Shown in pieces: positions 31,599-42,689 of a stretch of 64,000 nt of DNA. Both the position numbers and the translations under genes were made by a program. Source of the stretch: Zizania palustris (lineage: Eukaryota > Streptophyta > Magnoliopsida > Poales > Poaceae); NCBI GenBank assembly GCA_019279435.1, contig JAAALK010000286.1, forward strand, positions 28,023,712 to 28,087,711, written 5' to 3'. How positions within the stretch are numbered: the stretch's first letter is position 1; each line of letters starts with the position of its first letter. Below the pieces are notes generated by a model that ran no database searches, was not told the origin of the DNA, and was given only the letters and a program-made list of their open reading frames with translations.

Positions 31599-32585
31599 CA
31601 AAAGAGCGGGTTTTTATTGGCCGACTATGACTGAGGATTGTTTTAAGTATTATAGAGGGTGTGAAGCTTGTCAAAAGTTTGGTAATATTCAGCTAGCACC
31701 TGCATCGATGCTTAATCCTATTATCAAACCATGGTCGTTCCGAGGTTGGGGCTTAGACTTCATCGGCCAAATTCATCCTCCTTCAAAAGGGCATCAGTTC
31801 GTGTTGATGGCGACATATTATTTCACCAAGTGGACAGAGGTCGTGCCACTCAAGAACATGACTCACAACGAGGTAATCGATTTCATCTCGAAGCACATTA
31901 TACACAAATTCATCATTCCCCAAACTCTCGCTACAGACCAAGGTACTTCATTTATTGCCAAAGAAGTGAGGAACTTTGCCGAATATTATGGGATCAAATT
32001 GGTAAACTCTTCTCCGTATTATGCTCAGGCCAATGGGCAGGTCGAGTCTAGTAACAAAACTGTGATTAAACTAATCAAGAAGAAGATTGAAGAGTTTCCA
32101 AAGAGGTGCTTTCCGAAGCTTTATGGGCTAGTAGAGTTGCAAAGCACGGCGCCGCTAAAGTTAGTCCATATGAGTTGGTATATGGACAAGAAGTCGTTCT
32201 ACCGGTAGAGGTGGATCTTGGCTCACTTAGATTTCTTAAGCAAGATGGCTTATGGGTCGACGAATATGAGACACTTTTGAAGGATAATTTAGAAGAAGTG
32301 GCCGATAAGAGGTTGAAGGCTCTAGAGGAAATAGAGAAAGAGAAAAGAAGAGTAGCTAGAGCCTACAATAAGAAGGTCAAAGCAAAATCGTTTCAAATCA
32401 ACGACTTGGTGTGGAAGACGATTTTACCATTAGGCACTAAGAGCTCAAAATTTGGTAAATCGTCACCTAGTTGGGATGGACCTTTTAAGGTAATCAAAAT
32501 CGCTCCAGGCAATGCATGTCTCCTAGAGTCTTTACAAGGAGAGCGATTTCGATGGGCTATGAATGGTAGATATTTGAAAAAGTAA
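31599..32585 (+). pseudogene. G1 integrase core and C-terminus
   Basis: Continues the integrase cut at 24385: GFYWPTMTEDCFKYYRGCEACQ (zinc region end), core with D (WGLDFIGQI), D (TDQGTSFIAKE) and E (ANGQVESSNK), then after a frameshift near 32105 ALWASRVAKHGAAKVSPYEL, AYNKKVKAKSFQINDLVWK and a terminal WDGPFKVIKIAPGNAC block, stop at 32583-32585. Only one frameshift breaks this segment. Confidence 0.85.
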
Positions 32586-32678
32586 TTCCCAAGTGTGTGG
32601 CAAAATGCTTAAAGTATCAAAAGGCCGATATGGAAAGTCGCCCGAGGCCCGTCATGCTTTTAGCTCACTAGGTTTTCT

Positions 32679-32694
32679 AAAAGGAAGGGGGGCA
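32679..32694 (+). other. Polypurine tract of G element
   Basis: AAAAGGAAGGGGGGCA directly before the LTR start TGTGTTTATAG at 32695. Confidence 0.75.
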
Positions 32695-33910
32695 TGTGTT
32701 TATAGCAGAAAATGGAATTGATGGTCAAACTAGGCAAAATAGTGAAAAATGGTACTTGTGACAGAAAATATGCCAAACCCAGCACAGGCCGGTCTGACCA
32801 GCTGTAGTAGGCCGATCCAACCGGCCATGTAGGCCCGGTCGGACCAGCCCCATGGGCTCGGTCAGACCGGCCAGGGGTTCAGAATATGATTTCGAAGGGG
32901 ATTCGAAGTATTTTTATCCAAATCTTATCTCAACCGAATTTTGGTCGAACCCTACTATATTTTTCGCTAGGGATCACCAACCCACCCCCTATAAATACTA
33001 GGGGCAAGGCTGATTCAAGGGCTCTCCTCTAATCTGAAAAATCCAAAGCCCTAGCTTTGAATCGCATTTACTTTTCTTTACTTTCCGCATCTTCGTGGGT
33101 TTGCTTGAAAGCCCTCTATCTGTCGCGTCCGTAATCACGGTAACCCTTGCTGGTTCGCTTGTGAACCTCCCGTTAATCCACGTAACAGATTTCTATCCCT
33201 TTTATTTGTTTTTATCGCCATACTTGGTAATTCGGCCCCTTGGCCGAATTGTATTTGATCTTTGGGTGTTTTGTAGATCAATTGCCTTCCTAAACATCTC
33301 TGCAAAGTTTGGAGGTTATTGAAGATTATTTGCTAAGGCTACCGAGGTTTAGCAGATTGGATCTGTTACTTCGGTCCGACCGGCGTTAAGATCCCGATCT
33401 AACCAGACCTCGTCACGCCGTTGTCGGCAACAGCTAGTCAGATCGACGACACTCCACCGGTCTGACCTGGATCCTCTGCTCCGGGCGCACTGAAGCTGAA
33501 GCCCGAGCCCATCGAAGCCCTAATCACCAAAGTCCCGCGCGCCGGAGCTTCGCACGTTCGAAGGACAACATTCGGAGATCCCTTCGCCCAGTGTGACTGT
33601 GGTAGCACGACCGGTCCGACTGGAGAAGCTTCGCCGGTCAGACCACAGGAGCCGCCCTTCGCAACTGCCTTTGGGACACTACTCGTAGCCCCTTAGCAAA
33701 CCCTCTGGTCCGACCGAGGTTGTACCATCGGTCTGACCGGGCTTGAGGCTGAAGGTGCCTTAGGACCCTTCGAGCCAATTTCTGCTGTAAACTCAAAATC
33801 GGCCTCCAAATTGGCCGATTCCATGTATTTTGATCATTTTATCTTTGTTTACATTATTACTAACACTTTTGGCCAATTGGATTCAAATATTAATTATTTA
33901 TATGATTGCA
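32695..33910 (+). repeat. LTR shared by G1 and G2
   Basis: 1,216 bp, TGTGTTTATAG...ATGATTGCA, preceded by G1's polypurine tract and followed by a PBS-like TGGCGACTCC. It therefore works structurally as the 3' LTR of G1 and the 5' LTR of G2. It has a TATA box at 32990-32997 and two clusters of GGTC-N-GACC motifs (32780-32885 and 33370-33750). Confidence 0.8.
32990..32997 (+). promoter_or_regulatory. TATA box of G LTR
   Basis: TATAAATA in context CCCCCTATAAATACTAGGGG. Confidence 0.7.
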
Positions 33911-33927
33911 TGGCGACTCCAAATCCC
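33911..33927 (+). other. Putative PBS of G2
   Basis: TGGCGACTCCAAATCCC immediately after the LTR. The first ten bases fit PBS-type sequences in grass gypsy elements; the matching tRNA is not identified here. Confidence 0.55.
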
Positions 33928-33970
33928 TTATCACTATTTAGGGTAGTCGGAACATGGTGTCGGTATCGTT

Positions 33971-34335
33971 GTGATACTTTTGGACGTCGAACTAGCCCAA
34001 GTGCAGGGGCACATTTCTGCGTCAACACCTCTCTATGTCAAGGGCCACATTGATTGGAAGATGATCTCTAGGATGCTTGTAGACAGAGGCGCTACCGTCA
34101 ACTTGATGCCATACTCTCTGTTAAAGAAGCTCAGTAGAAATGAAGATGACTTGATGAAGACAAACATGATGCTCAACGGCTTAAACGGCGAGAGCTCTGA
34201 GGCGAAGGGCGTACTTTCTCTAGTGCTGATGGTGGGCAAAAAGACACTTCCCATGGCCTTCTTTGTCGTCGACATGTAAGGTAACTATAGCGTATTGCTT
34301 GGGCATGATTGGATTCACGCAAATTGATGTATTCC
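33971..34335 (+). pseudogene. G2 protease region
   Basis: A short retroviral-type protease-like segment. The active-site region reads MLVDRGATVNLMPYSLLKKL, with Arg where Ser or Gly follows the catalytic Asp in active enzymes. It ends VLLGHDWIHA after a TAA at 34277. Likely inactive. Confidence 0.75.
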
Positions 34336-34639
34336 ATCTACCTTTCACCAGTGTTTGATCTAATGAGATGGCGAGGATGTAGAAGTTGTCCCAGCTGACA
34401 CTTTGGCACATGTTTCTTTGGCCGATGTGTCTATTGATGGCATCCATGACAAGGTAGAGTGTCTGTCAGGTAGAGACCTCTCAGATTACAACTTTGTTAG
34501 CGTGTTCGAGGGGCGATTTGTCCTAGTGTCTGTAAAGCTGGATTGTGTGGCTCGACTATCTCTAAATTAGTTGTCATGTCGAGTAAGAGTAATCTTGATT
34601 AGCTAAAGTCTCGTGTAGAGAAATATCGGTCTTCTAAAG

Positions 34640-35745
34640 ATGGTATTGCTGAAGCCATTGAAGATTTTAGTAAAGTCGAAAAGTTAGGTCAAGGTTTTAC
34701 ATAGGCCGACCCTCTAGAAGAGGTAGATATAGGCGATGGTAGTATTGCAAGGCCGACTTTTGTAAATCAGAATTTGCAGACTTGTGAAAAGGTCGAGGTA
34801 ATAAAGTTGCTTTGGTCGTATATCGATTGTTTCGCATGGGAGTATAGTGACATGCTCGGGCTTAGCCGCGAGCTTGTAGAGCATCGGCCGCCTATCAAAC
34901 TCAGGTTTAGGACTTATAAACAACCCCCTCGTCGCTTTAATTTGGTCGTGTATGTCTGGGTTAAAGGAGAGATAGAACGATTACTCAAGGCTGAATTTAT
35001 TAGGCCATGTAGGTATGCTAAATGGGTTGCTATCACTGTGCTTCTCGAGAAGAAAGGGAGTGGCAAGATTCGTGTATGCATTGATTTCAGGGATATGAAC
35101 AAGGCCACTCCGAAGGATGAGTATTCCATGCCGATAGCCAACATGTTGATCAACGATGCTTCAGGACACAAGGTACTAAGTTTTCTTGATGGAAACACTA
35201 GTTATAATCAAATCTTTATGGCTGAAGAGGATGTTTAAAAAACTGCCTTTCGATGCCCAGGTTTTGTCGGCTTGTTTGAGTGGGTTGTGATGGCTTTTAG
35301 TTTAAAGAATGCTAGCGCTACATATCAACATGCTATGAACTTGATCTTTCATGACTTGCTGGGATTTATGCTAGAGGTCTATATAGATGATGTTGTAGTC
35401 AAATCGGATGCTATGGGTAACCATTTAGCCGTTTTGAGAGTTGCTTTTGAAAGAATACGTTACTATGGCTTCAAAATGAACTCACTCAATTGTGATTTTG
35501 GCGTGTCAGTGGGAGGTTCTTAGTATTTATGATTCATGAAAGATGCATTGAGATCAATCGTAAGAGACTTGAGAAAATTAAGAACTTTGAAGCGCCGACA
35601 TGCAAGAGAGATGTACAAAAATTTCTAGGCAAGGTGAACTATTTGCATTGCTTTATATCAAACCTGTCTAGCAAGATTGATGCTTTCATCCCCATACTTC
35701 GGCTAAAGAACGAAGTCGAATTCACTTGGGGGGCAAGTTAGCAAC
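34640..35745 (+). pseudogene. G2 reverse transcriptase
   Basis: RT motifs CIDFRDMNKATPKDEYSMP, SFLDGNTSYNQIFM, EWVVMAFSLKNASATYQ, catalytic LEVYIDDVVVKSDA and the downstream MIHERCIEINRKRLEK, FLGKVNYLHCFISNLSSKI. TAA at 35236 and TAG at about 35521 interrupt. Closely parallel to G1 22255-22926. Confidence 0.85.
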
Positions 35746-36034
35746 GTGCTTTTGATCGAATTAAAGAGTGCTTGTCAACACCACCTGTGGTAAGAGCACT
35801 GAAAGCTGGAATTCCATTTTGGATATACGTTGCTGTAGAAGATAGCATGATAGGAGATGTGTTGACTCTGGAGGTGGAGGGAAAGTAATACATCATCATG
35901 TTATTGAGTCGCTGCCTGTTAGATGTCGACATGAGGTATGTGTTCTTAGAGCATTTATCTTTACCCCTTTATTATGCGTGTACCAAGCTCCGCCACTATC
36001 TTTTATCTAGCACATGTATTGTTAGTTACCAAAC
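35746..36034 (+). pseudogene. G2 RNase H, first part
   Basis: QRAFDRIKECLSTPPVV, IYVAVEDSMIGDVLTLE and EHLSLPLYYACTKLRHYLL correspond to 22960-23240 of G1. Cut at TTAGTTACCAAAC by Tat-A3. Confidence 0.8.
36030..36034 (+). repeat. Target-site duplication of Tat-A3
   Basis: CAAAC at 36030-36034 and CAAAG at 62165-62169, one mismatch. G1 shows the undisturbed target (CCAAACGGATGTCATATAG near 23250). Confidence 0.75.
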
Positions 36035-36560
36035 TGTTGGCGTAAAAGATTATGCTAACAGGTTTAAGAAACTAAGTGTCTGACAAATGAAGTATTTGTT
36101 TGTGTAAACTATTCCAAGCCTCCAAGATGGATAATAGCTTGAGATAGTTCGAAGTGTGTATTGAATATCTGAGTATTTGATACCCTTTACAGAGTGAAGA
36201 GGGGTATTTATAGACCGAATACATGGGAAAAGACTTCTTTACCCTCTAATTACAACCGACTAAGAAGATACTATTTAATATTCTTCATAGGGGTAAAAGA
36301 GTAAAAGACTAGTCTAATTAGTGAGAAGATAAATCTTCTGTCCTCGCTAGCAACCCCCCCCCCCTTCGGGTGAAGAGGCTTCAGGAGTCTTCGTTGTGCC
36401 GAAGCCTTGACGGAGGTCTCCGCTGTGTAGGGCTCCGAACCGACGGAGCCTTGTTGCTTTTAGGGTCTTCAGAGATCAAAGTTCCTGACTTCGTTTCTTA
36501 TGCTTTTGCCGACATGAAAATGTCCTTGGCTTTTGGAGGATGAAATATTTTCCCCCAACA
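36035..36560 (-). repeat. 3' LTR of Tat-A3
   Basis: 526 bp; in element orientation TGTTGGGGGAAAATATTTC...CGCCAACA. TATA motif at 36212-36205 (minus). The partner LTR is at 61644-62164. Confidence 0.85.
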
Positions 36561-36916
36561 GTAGCCCCTCGAATAATTTTCTCTGAATTGTATATGCAAT
36601 GAAGAGGGCAGTATACGCAAGAAATAATTTCATGCTTAAAATTTAGAAAGGAACTTGAAAAACTTTACCATTCTTAGAAACATTCGGTAGATGAGGGCCT
36701 TCAGACCAATTTCTATACGGAGATATTCACTGAAATGGCTTCAGACATGAATCTTTAGCGGAGCTAATATATCCGTTAGTTTTCAAAGTCGTTCGACTTC
36801 AGAGCCATTAGACTCAGAAAAATAGCTGTTACTCCTTGAGGAGGCTAACGGTCATTTCATCTCCGTAGGCGTGACTTCTCATGAAACGTCTCTACAAATT
36901 ATGACGGGATTGAGGA
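36561..36916. other. Tat-A3 spacer between 3' LTR and antisense promoter
   Basis: Starts with the polypurine tract (complement reads GAGGGGCTAC, 36570-36561). The rest is AT-rich without a reading frame and would be the upstream region of the antisense promoter. Confidence 0.55.
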
Positions 36917-36925
36917 TATATAATA
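36917..36925 (+). promoter_or_regulatory. TATA box of the antisense gene in Tat-A3
   Basis: TATATAATA in context GAGGATATATAATAGAGC, 152 bp before the ATG at 37077. Same relative position as the TATA box at 30289-30296 in NA-Tat. Confidence 0.65.
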
Positions 36926-37076
36926 GAGCACCCAAATGGCGCACCGCAACGTACAATACAAAGAATAAATGCTAACAATAAGAAAGTAAAGGTAAATTTC
37001 GGATACTTTACCGATTGCTTTCACATTTCACCGTTCTTCTTCTCGAGCTCATGTTCTCAAACTCTCCTTTTCTCCG

Positions 37077-40000
37077 ATGGTGAAGACAAGCCACAAAGCT
37101 CCCATCACTGCTTCATCCTTGACTCGGCAGCAAGCGATGGTGGTGGCAGTGGTGGCGGGGCCTTCAGACAACCCTCGTCCAGACGGTCCTCACGACCTTC
37201 ATCTAGTGTCTACCACGTATACGGATCAATCGTATAGCTTGGGGGCATCATCGCGCTTGAAGAAGTCGATTGAGGTGGCAATCGCTGGGAAGATGGGACT
37301 TGGAGTCAAGATTCGCTAGCTTGGGGGTGAAGTGATTCCGGCACAATGCACAGGAGAGGTGGTGGTGTTCGAGGCGTTATTTGAAACCGGATTGGAGCTT
37401 CCAGCAGTGGAGTTCCTCTCCGAGGTACTGAGGTTGTTCCATGTCACCTTGCCCCAACTTTCTCCAAATGCAATTGCTCGCCTGGCCATCTTCGAATGGG
37501 CGATGCGGGCCGAAGGATGTGCCAGGAGAGCGGAGATCTTCGCGGCTCTTCACAAAGCTTCACCGGAGCTGGAGGGGAGAAGATGGTGATCACCTTCTGG
37601 AGCATCAACTTCCAACTTCGCAAAGAGTTCTAGGACCGTTCCTAGTGAAGGCCATCAATGACTGATGGTACTCAGATTGGATCCTTTGCTGGTTCTACGC
37701 CGAGGTAGGGACGGACTGCACCATGGCGGACCCTTGGAGGACATCTTTTACTAGAGGGAAGAAGAGGTCCAACCGGACACAAGCCATCTTGAAGTCCGCC
37801 TTGGGTTGTTGCATTTCTTGAGTCATCGCATGAGCATGCGCGACTTGGCGAAGGAGTTCATCAGACTCCAGATCCCTCCTTTTATGGCTGCTTGGCCGAT
37901 CAATTTCGAGGAAAACCCGGAGGGGGGACTTCAGGAGATCCCTTCAAGCTCCACAAGTAATCTTTTAATATAACCTGTATCAAAGTGTTTTGTATACAGT
38001 ATCGATTTTACAGAAATGACTTAATCAAGATGACATCTTATCTTTTAGCTCCACGAGTGACCTTTACTTCGAAACAAATCGTCCGGGTCGCGGAGAATGT
38101 TCTTGGAGCCCCTATGCCCATCGAAAAGGAGCGGAGGGTGAAGTTGGTTGGGACTTGGGAGTGGTTCAACCGAATATGGAGTGTGCTCGGAGTTGAACCC
38201 CTAACCCTTCTAGATTGGTCCGCCTTGGACCAGGCTCCGAAAAAGAGGAAAGCGGTGGCCGTGTCTTTGGGTCTGGTGAAAACTCCTACGAAGAAGGTGG
38301 TCCAGAAGCCGAAGGCCCTTACTCCTTCAAAATCTCCCGTCTCATCACCCGAACAATCCAAAGATGAAGAGGATGCAGATATGGCGATGGCGGAGGAGAT
38401 CGAGGCCCTGATTGCTGGGCACGAAGAGTCTCGAATGGGAGCTGAGGTCTCCTTTCGGGATGGTGCGGTGGTGGCGCCTATAATTGAAGGAAACCCTGAG
38501 CAGACGGAGACTGCAAACATCCCATCTAGCTAGGAATATGTTACTACTGTGGAGGAAGGCAGAGTCGAGACTATTGAAACCCAAGTCCTGGTGCCGGATG
38601 AAGTGATAGCTACAATAGTCGAAGATATCTCTGCAGCCATTCCTTTGGTTCGAAGTCCGGAGTCCAAAGAGGACTTCGGTCAGATGTTCGAGCCCCGAGT
38701 AGTCCGGTGCTCATCCGGCAACAAGATGCTGGAGGTTAGCTTCTGTTGAATACCTTTTCTTCTTATTTCCTTTCAATCTGCATAATTTAAATAATGTTAT
38801 TTACCTTTGGTCTTTACAAGATCAGCTCCGGCGGAGGTGGCTCCTACAACGAAAGTAGTCCCGAAGCCTGCGGTGACTACGGTGCCATCACCGGCCACAG
38901 AACAAAAGATGTCTCCAATTTTGGAGGTAGCTCCGAAGAAGGTGGCAGGCCCTGGAAAGGGTAAAGGTAAAAGTTGTCCCCTGCCTGCTCCCCTTCTAGG
39001 GTGGAGTCCGTTGGAGTCTACAGACGGAGGCCAATCCACAGAGGCCTCTAAGGGTGCTTCATTGCGCTCTAGTCCTTCTCCTAGCGATGATGATCGGAGT
39101 GCTCTGTCAAGGCTCCCTCTCCTGGCCCCCTTCCTTGAACGGAGGATAGGACTTCAGACTTTGTTAGAGCCTCTGGATCGAGCTAGTCGCGAAGTTGGGG
39201 AGACTGACTTGGTATCCATCCTTGGATAGGCCGAAGGGTCGGAGCTTGATGTTGCTCTCAAACGGATGGCTTACCACATACAAAGCACGTGAAAAAACTG
39301 AGTTTAGTATGAACATATATACATAATTTACTTACATTGTCCCTCTTTCTTTGCAGCATGTGGTTCTAGCTCGAGCTGCGGCTGTGTCAAACGAGTGAGA
39401 ATGCAACCGGCTCAAAGATAAGGTGACAACTCTTCAAGGGAGTCTTATAGACTCTGAGAACCGAGCTTCGAGTTTGGAAGAGATGGCTTCGGCAGAGCGA
39501 AGTGCTAAAGCTAGGCTCGAGGCTGTGAAGGAGGAACTCGAAGCTGAGCGGGTTGTACTCCGAGCTCAAGTGGAAAGGCTCTGAGAGGAGTAGGCGGCTT
39601 CGGGAGCTGAACTCGTCAAGCCCCAAGAAGAGCAGCAAGGTTTGGTTGAGGAGGCAAATAAGTTGCTCAGATAGAAGACTATTCTAATGATGGAGACAAC
39701 CAAACTCTCCTCTTTATTGTGTGAGCTAACTAAGTCGAATAAGGCATTGGCCGTAGAAAAGATAAAGTGTGAGAATGCAGCCTTTGAGACCATGGATGCC
39801 CTTCGGGGTGTTCTAGAATACTTTGGCACTTCTTGCGCCACCTCGTTAACTGCCAACGACTCCCTGCTGCGAAAGATTAAGATGATCCAAGTAGCAGCGA
39901 AGACAATGAAGACTATGGGTACTCAGTATGGAGAGATCTCCAGCCAAGTAGCTGCTCTCAGAGTGCCTCGTTACTACGAAGACATCGGATTGTCTATTTC

Positions 40001-40779
40001 GCTGGAGCCTGGAGCAGCCCTCGCTCGCTTTGGCAGTGACCATCTGTTGACTCCTTCACCTGACATGATCACAGCTTGGGAGGCTTTTTAGCCATCCTAG
40101 AGAGCTGAAGGCCGGTCAGCCGTGAAGGCGTGGATCGATTAAGGCCTCCATCAAAAGCAAGCGCTGGTGCAACCTTTGAGCAGCAAACCTCATTCAGACC
40201 CATAGGTTTAGTTCTCCTTAGAGCTCCGCCTATGTAAAAACTTATGTTTTTGTTCTCTTTTGAATGAAAAGACTTATTTGGAAATGTTTTTAGGCTTTCT
40301 GATCTTTTTTGGATGAGCTCGAAGTGTTAGAGGTTAACGAAGAGCTCCATCAACAATGGGCTACCTTCGAAGCCTTAAGGCCTCACAGGCATCCCCAATT
40401 TTCAATTCCTCGGGGGAGCCATGGAGAGGTTATACCTGAGATATGTAAGGATGTATTAGCCTATATTAAGGAAGAGAAGGGGGAAGAAACTATTAATATA
40501 GCGTCTTCAGCTTTGGAGGACATTGATTGATCCGAAGAAGAGTGGTCCGGCGAGGAGAAAGCGAAGAGTAGCCCCGAACGACTTTGGACCTAGACCGAGC
40601 TTCAACAAGAGCAAAGAGATTTCCGTGCTTCAAAGAAGGGGAAAAGAGTTAAGCGTAATGTTTTGTATACTCCGGGCTCTGGGATGAGTCACCTTCGAAG
40701 CCGAGCCAACTCTGAATCTAGCTTTGGGGATCGAAGGGGTCTCCGTTTCCTCCTTAGCTTAGACACAGATTTTTCTTAA
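37077..40779 (+). pseudogene. Tat antisense gene, decayed copy in Tat-A3
   Basis: Same exon order as in NA-Tat: exon 1 37077-37956 (TGEVVVFEALFETGLELPAV, QLSPNAIARLAIFEWAMRAEGC), phase-1 intron with donor GTAATC and acceptor TTTTAG, exon 2 from 38049 (VRVAENVLGAPMPIEKERR, GTWEWFNRIWSVLGV), exon 3 around 38800-39290, coiled-coil exon 4 from 39357 (acceptor TTTGCAG) to about 40091, exon 5 about 40310-40779 ending GLRFLLSLDTDFS and TAA. The exon 1/2 phase matches NA-Tat exactly. Stops at about 37318, 37663, 38531 and 39395 plus small shifts make it a pseudogene. Protein similarity to the NA-Tat copy is moderate, so the two come from distinct Tat subfamilies. Confidence 0.75.
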
Positions 40780-41587
40780 TGTAATATAATCCATTGAGTA
40801 ATATAAACTAGAATGCTTCAAAATTGTCTCGTTATCTCCTAGCCCCTCTTTGGGGGTAAGCACCTTCGATTTTCAAGCGAAGATGGTTAGGCACAACGAT
40901 TGTAATGCCAGCTAAGAGTACAATTTCAATAACTTTTTATTTTCAGAGGCTTGGAGCCCCTTATTATATTTAAAAAGAATTAAGGACTTGTAATCCAAAA
41001 TTCGAATAGATGGTCGCTAGGGACCTCATAGATTTCTTCGACCTCATTGGTTCAAAGTCTGAAAATAGTAGCTTAGTACTCTTTTTCAGATGTGGTCGCT
41101 TCGGACTCTTTTTCGGATATATTAGAATCCGATTTTAACGGTCGCTTTGGACTCTTTTTACGGATGTTTTCAAGCTAATTGCTTGGAGTCCATATCATTT
41201 GGTATCTTTGGACTCTTTTTACGGATGCTATCAAGCCGGTGGCTCGGAATCTGCTTTTTGTGGTCTCCTTCGACTCTTTTTACGGATGCTTTCAAGCTAA
41301 TTGCTCGGAATCCGTATCATTTGGTCTCTTCAGACTCTTTTTACGGATGCTTTCAAGCCGGTGGCTTGGAATCCATTTTTCATATGACTTTCCCAGCTTG
41401 ATGGATGCTTCGAGTCAGTGGCTCAAAGTCCGTAAATTCAGTTCGAATGAATAATACTTACCTCTGCAATCAGCTCCATTCTCCTAGTGCGTCCACTAGG
41501 AGTAGGAATCATCTTGAGAAGTACACATTACTCGAACCATGAGCTTTATTCATTTATAAAGTGTTTACAAATGATTACAAGGAGCCC
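40780..41587. repeat. Tat-A3 hypervariable region with 61-bp tandem repeats
   Basis: Between the antisense stop and the integrase stop. GACTCTTTTTACGGATG recurs at exactly 61-bp spacing (41150, 41211, 41272, 41333), with degenerate copies on both sides (about 41060-41440). Alternate units carry TAATTGCT or CGGTGGCT after TCAAGC, giving a 122-bp higher-order period. Unrelated in sequence to the arrays of Tat-A1 and NA-Tat. Confidence 0.85.
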
Positions 41588-42565
41588 TTATATGAAGTAT
41601 CGCTTAAGGTGCTCCGCATGCCATGCATGTTTTAATTCTTCACCTTCTAAATTATCTAATTTGAAAGATCCGGGACATCCTGAATGAAGGATGATATATG
41701 GTCCTTCCCACTTATTTCCTAATTTCCCCAGATCGATAATGCTTCGTAGTACTAAATGACCCAGTTTAAGTTCATTAAGTTTAATCTTCGCATCATACCA
41801 AGTCTTTGTCTGATGTTGATACTTCGTTAGGTTAGCAACAACTTGAAGCCTTGTTTCTTCAGTTAGGTCCAGCGAAGCTTGCCTTTCATTTTCCATTTCA
41901 GGTTCGATGGTGTGAAGGGATCCTCCCTTAAGCCCCGTCGGTGTCATGGCTTCATCTCCGAACAGTAACCTGAAATGGGTGAAACCTGTGGACCTTGCTC
42001 GAGTGGTCCGAATGGACCACAAAATCTTTGGAAGCTCTTCGATCCATAGCCCCTTCGCTAATCCTACTATTTTTTAATTTAGGCCAGCTAAAATATAACC
42101 ATTGGCTCACTCGATGGCTCCGTTTGATTGAGGATGACGGACAGCTGCAAAACACATTTCAATACCAAGACCTTCGCAGAACTCTATGAAGGGTTCGACA
42201 TCAAATTGAGTACCATTGTCGATTGTCAGCTGTCGAGGCACTCCGAACCTGCAAATAATATTTTGCCAAAAAAATTATTTACATTCTTCGAAGTGATAGC
42301 TGAGGGGTTCTGCTTCGACCCACTTAGAAAAATATTCAATTGCTACCACTCCAAATTTTAAACTGCCTTTTGCCATTGGGAAGTGGCCAATGAGATCCAT
42401 ACCCCACCAGGCCATTGGCCTCACCGGAGCAATAACCTGAAGAGGTGTTGGTGGACGATAACTCCGTCTTCCCATCCATTGACAACCTTAGCAAGTACAA
42501 ACCAAAACTTCAACATCAGTTACTATTGTAGGCTAATAGAGCCCCTAGCGAAGTGTGTTCCCTGC
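41588..42565 (-). pseudogene. Tat-A3 integrase
   Basis: Pieces in order: CQGCQ-like zinc end with MGRRSYRPPTPLQV, WGMDLIGHFPMAKGSLKF (first Asp), FSKWVEAEPLSY, then stop-broken core, MWSIRTTRARSTGFTHF, YQHQTKTWYDAKIKLNEL, KWEGPYIILHSG and the end EELKHAWHAEHLKRYFI, stop at 41588. At least three frame changes. Confidence 0.8.
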
Positions 42566-42689
42566 TAAGGCTCGTGGGGTAAGATGGCTACCACAAAGGC
42601 CTTCATGAATTTCTCAAAGTATATCTTGGCCTTCGGCTTGTGAAATACATCGGAGTAGGGGAGAACATACTCCCTTTTATAAAATACTG

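Larger units (their letters stand above)
21903..33910 (+). mobile_element. Gypsy unit G1 (Tat-type), base layer, interrupted
   Basis: A plus-strand gypsy unit whose 5' part lies left of the window behind Tat-A1. Visible parts: RT, RNase H, second RNase H and the integrase zinc region (21903-24385), integrase core to the stop at 32583-32585 (31599-32585), PPT (32679-32694) and LTR (32695-33910). NA-Tat interrupts it at 24386-31593. The second unit G2 follows directly and shares this LTR. All frames are decayed. Confidence 0.8.
33911..36034 (+). mobile_element. Gypsy unit G2, left segment
   Basis: Second unit of the G tandem: PBS, then almost directly protease, RT and the first RNase H, cut at 36034 by Tat-A3. 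No gag domain lies between PBS and protease, so gag was deleted or never copied. It continues at 62170. Confidence 0.8.

Noticed and set aside
37077..40779. A single-copy host gene with coiled coil
   Set aside because: It sits between the PPT and integrase of Tat-A3 and matches the gene in NA-Tat and the fragment at 1-129, so it belongs to the retrotransposons.
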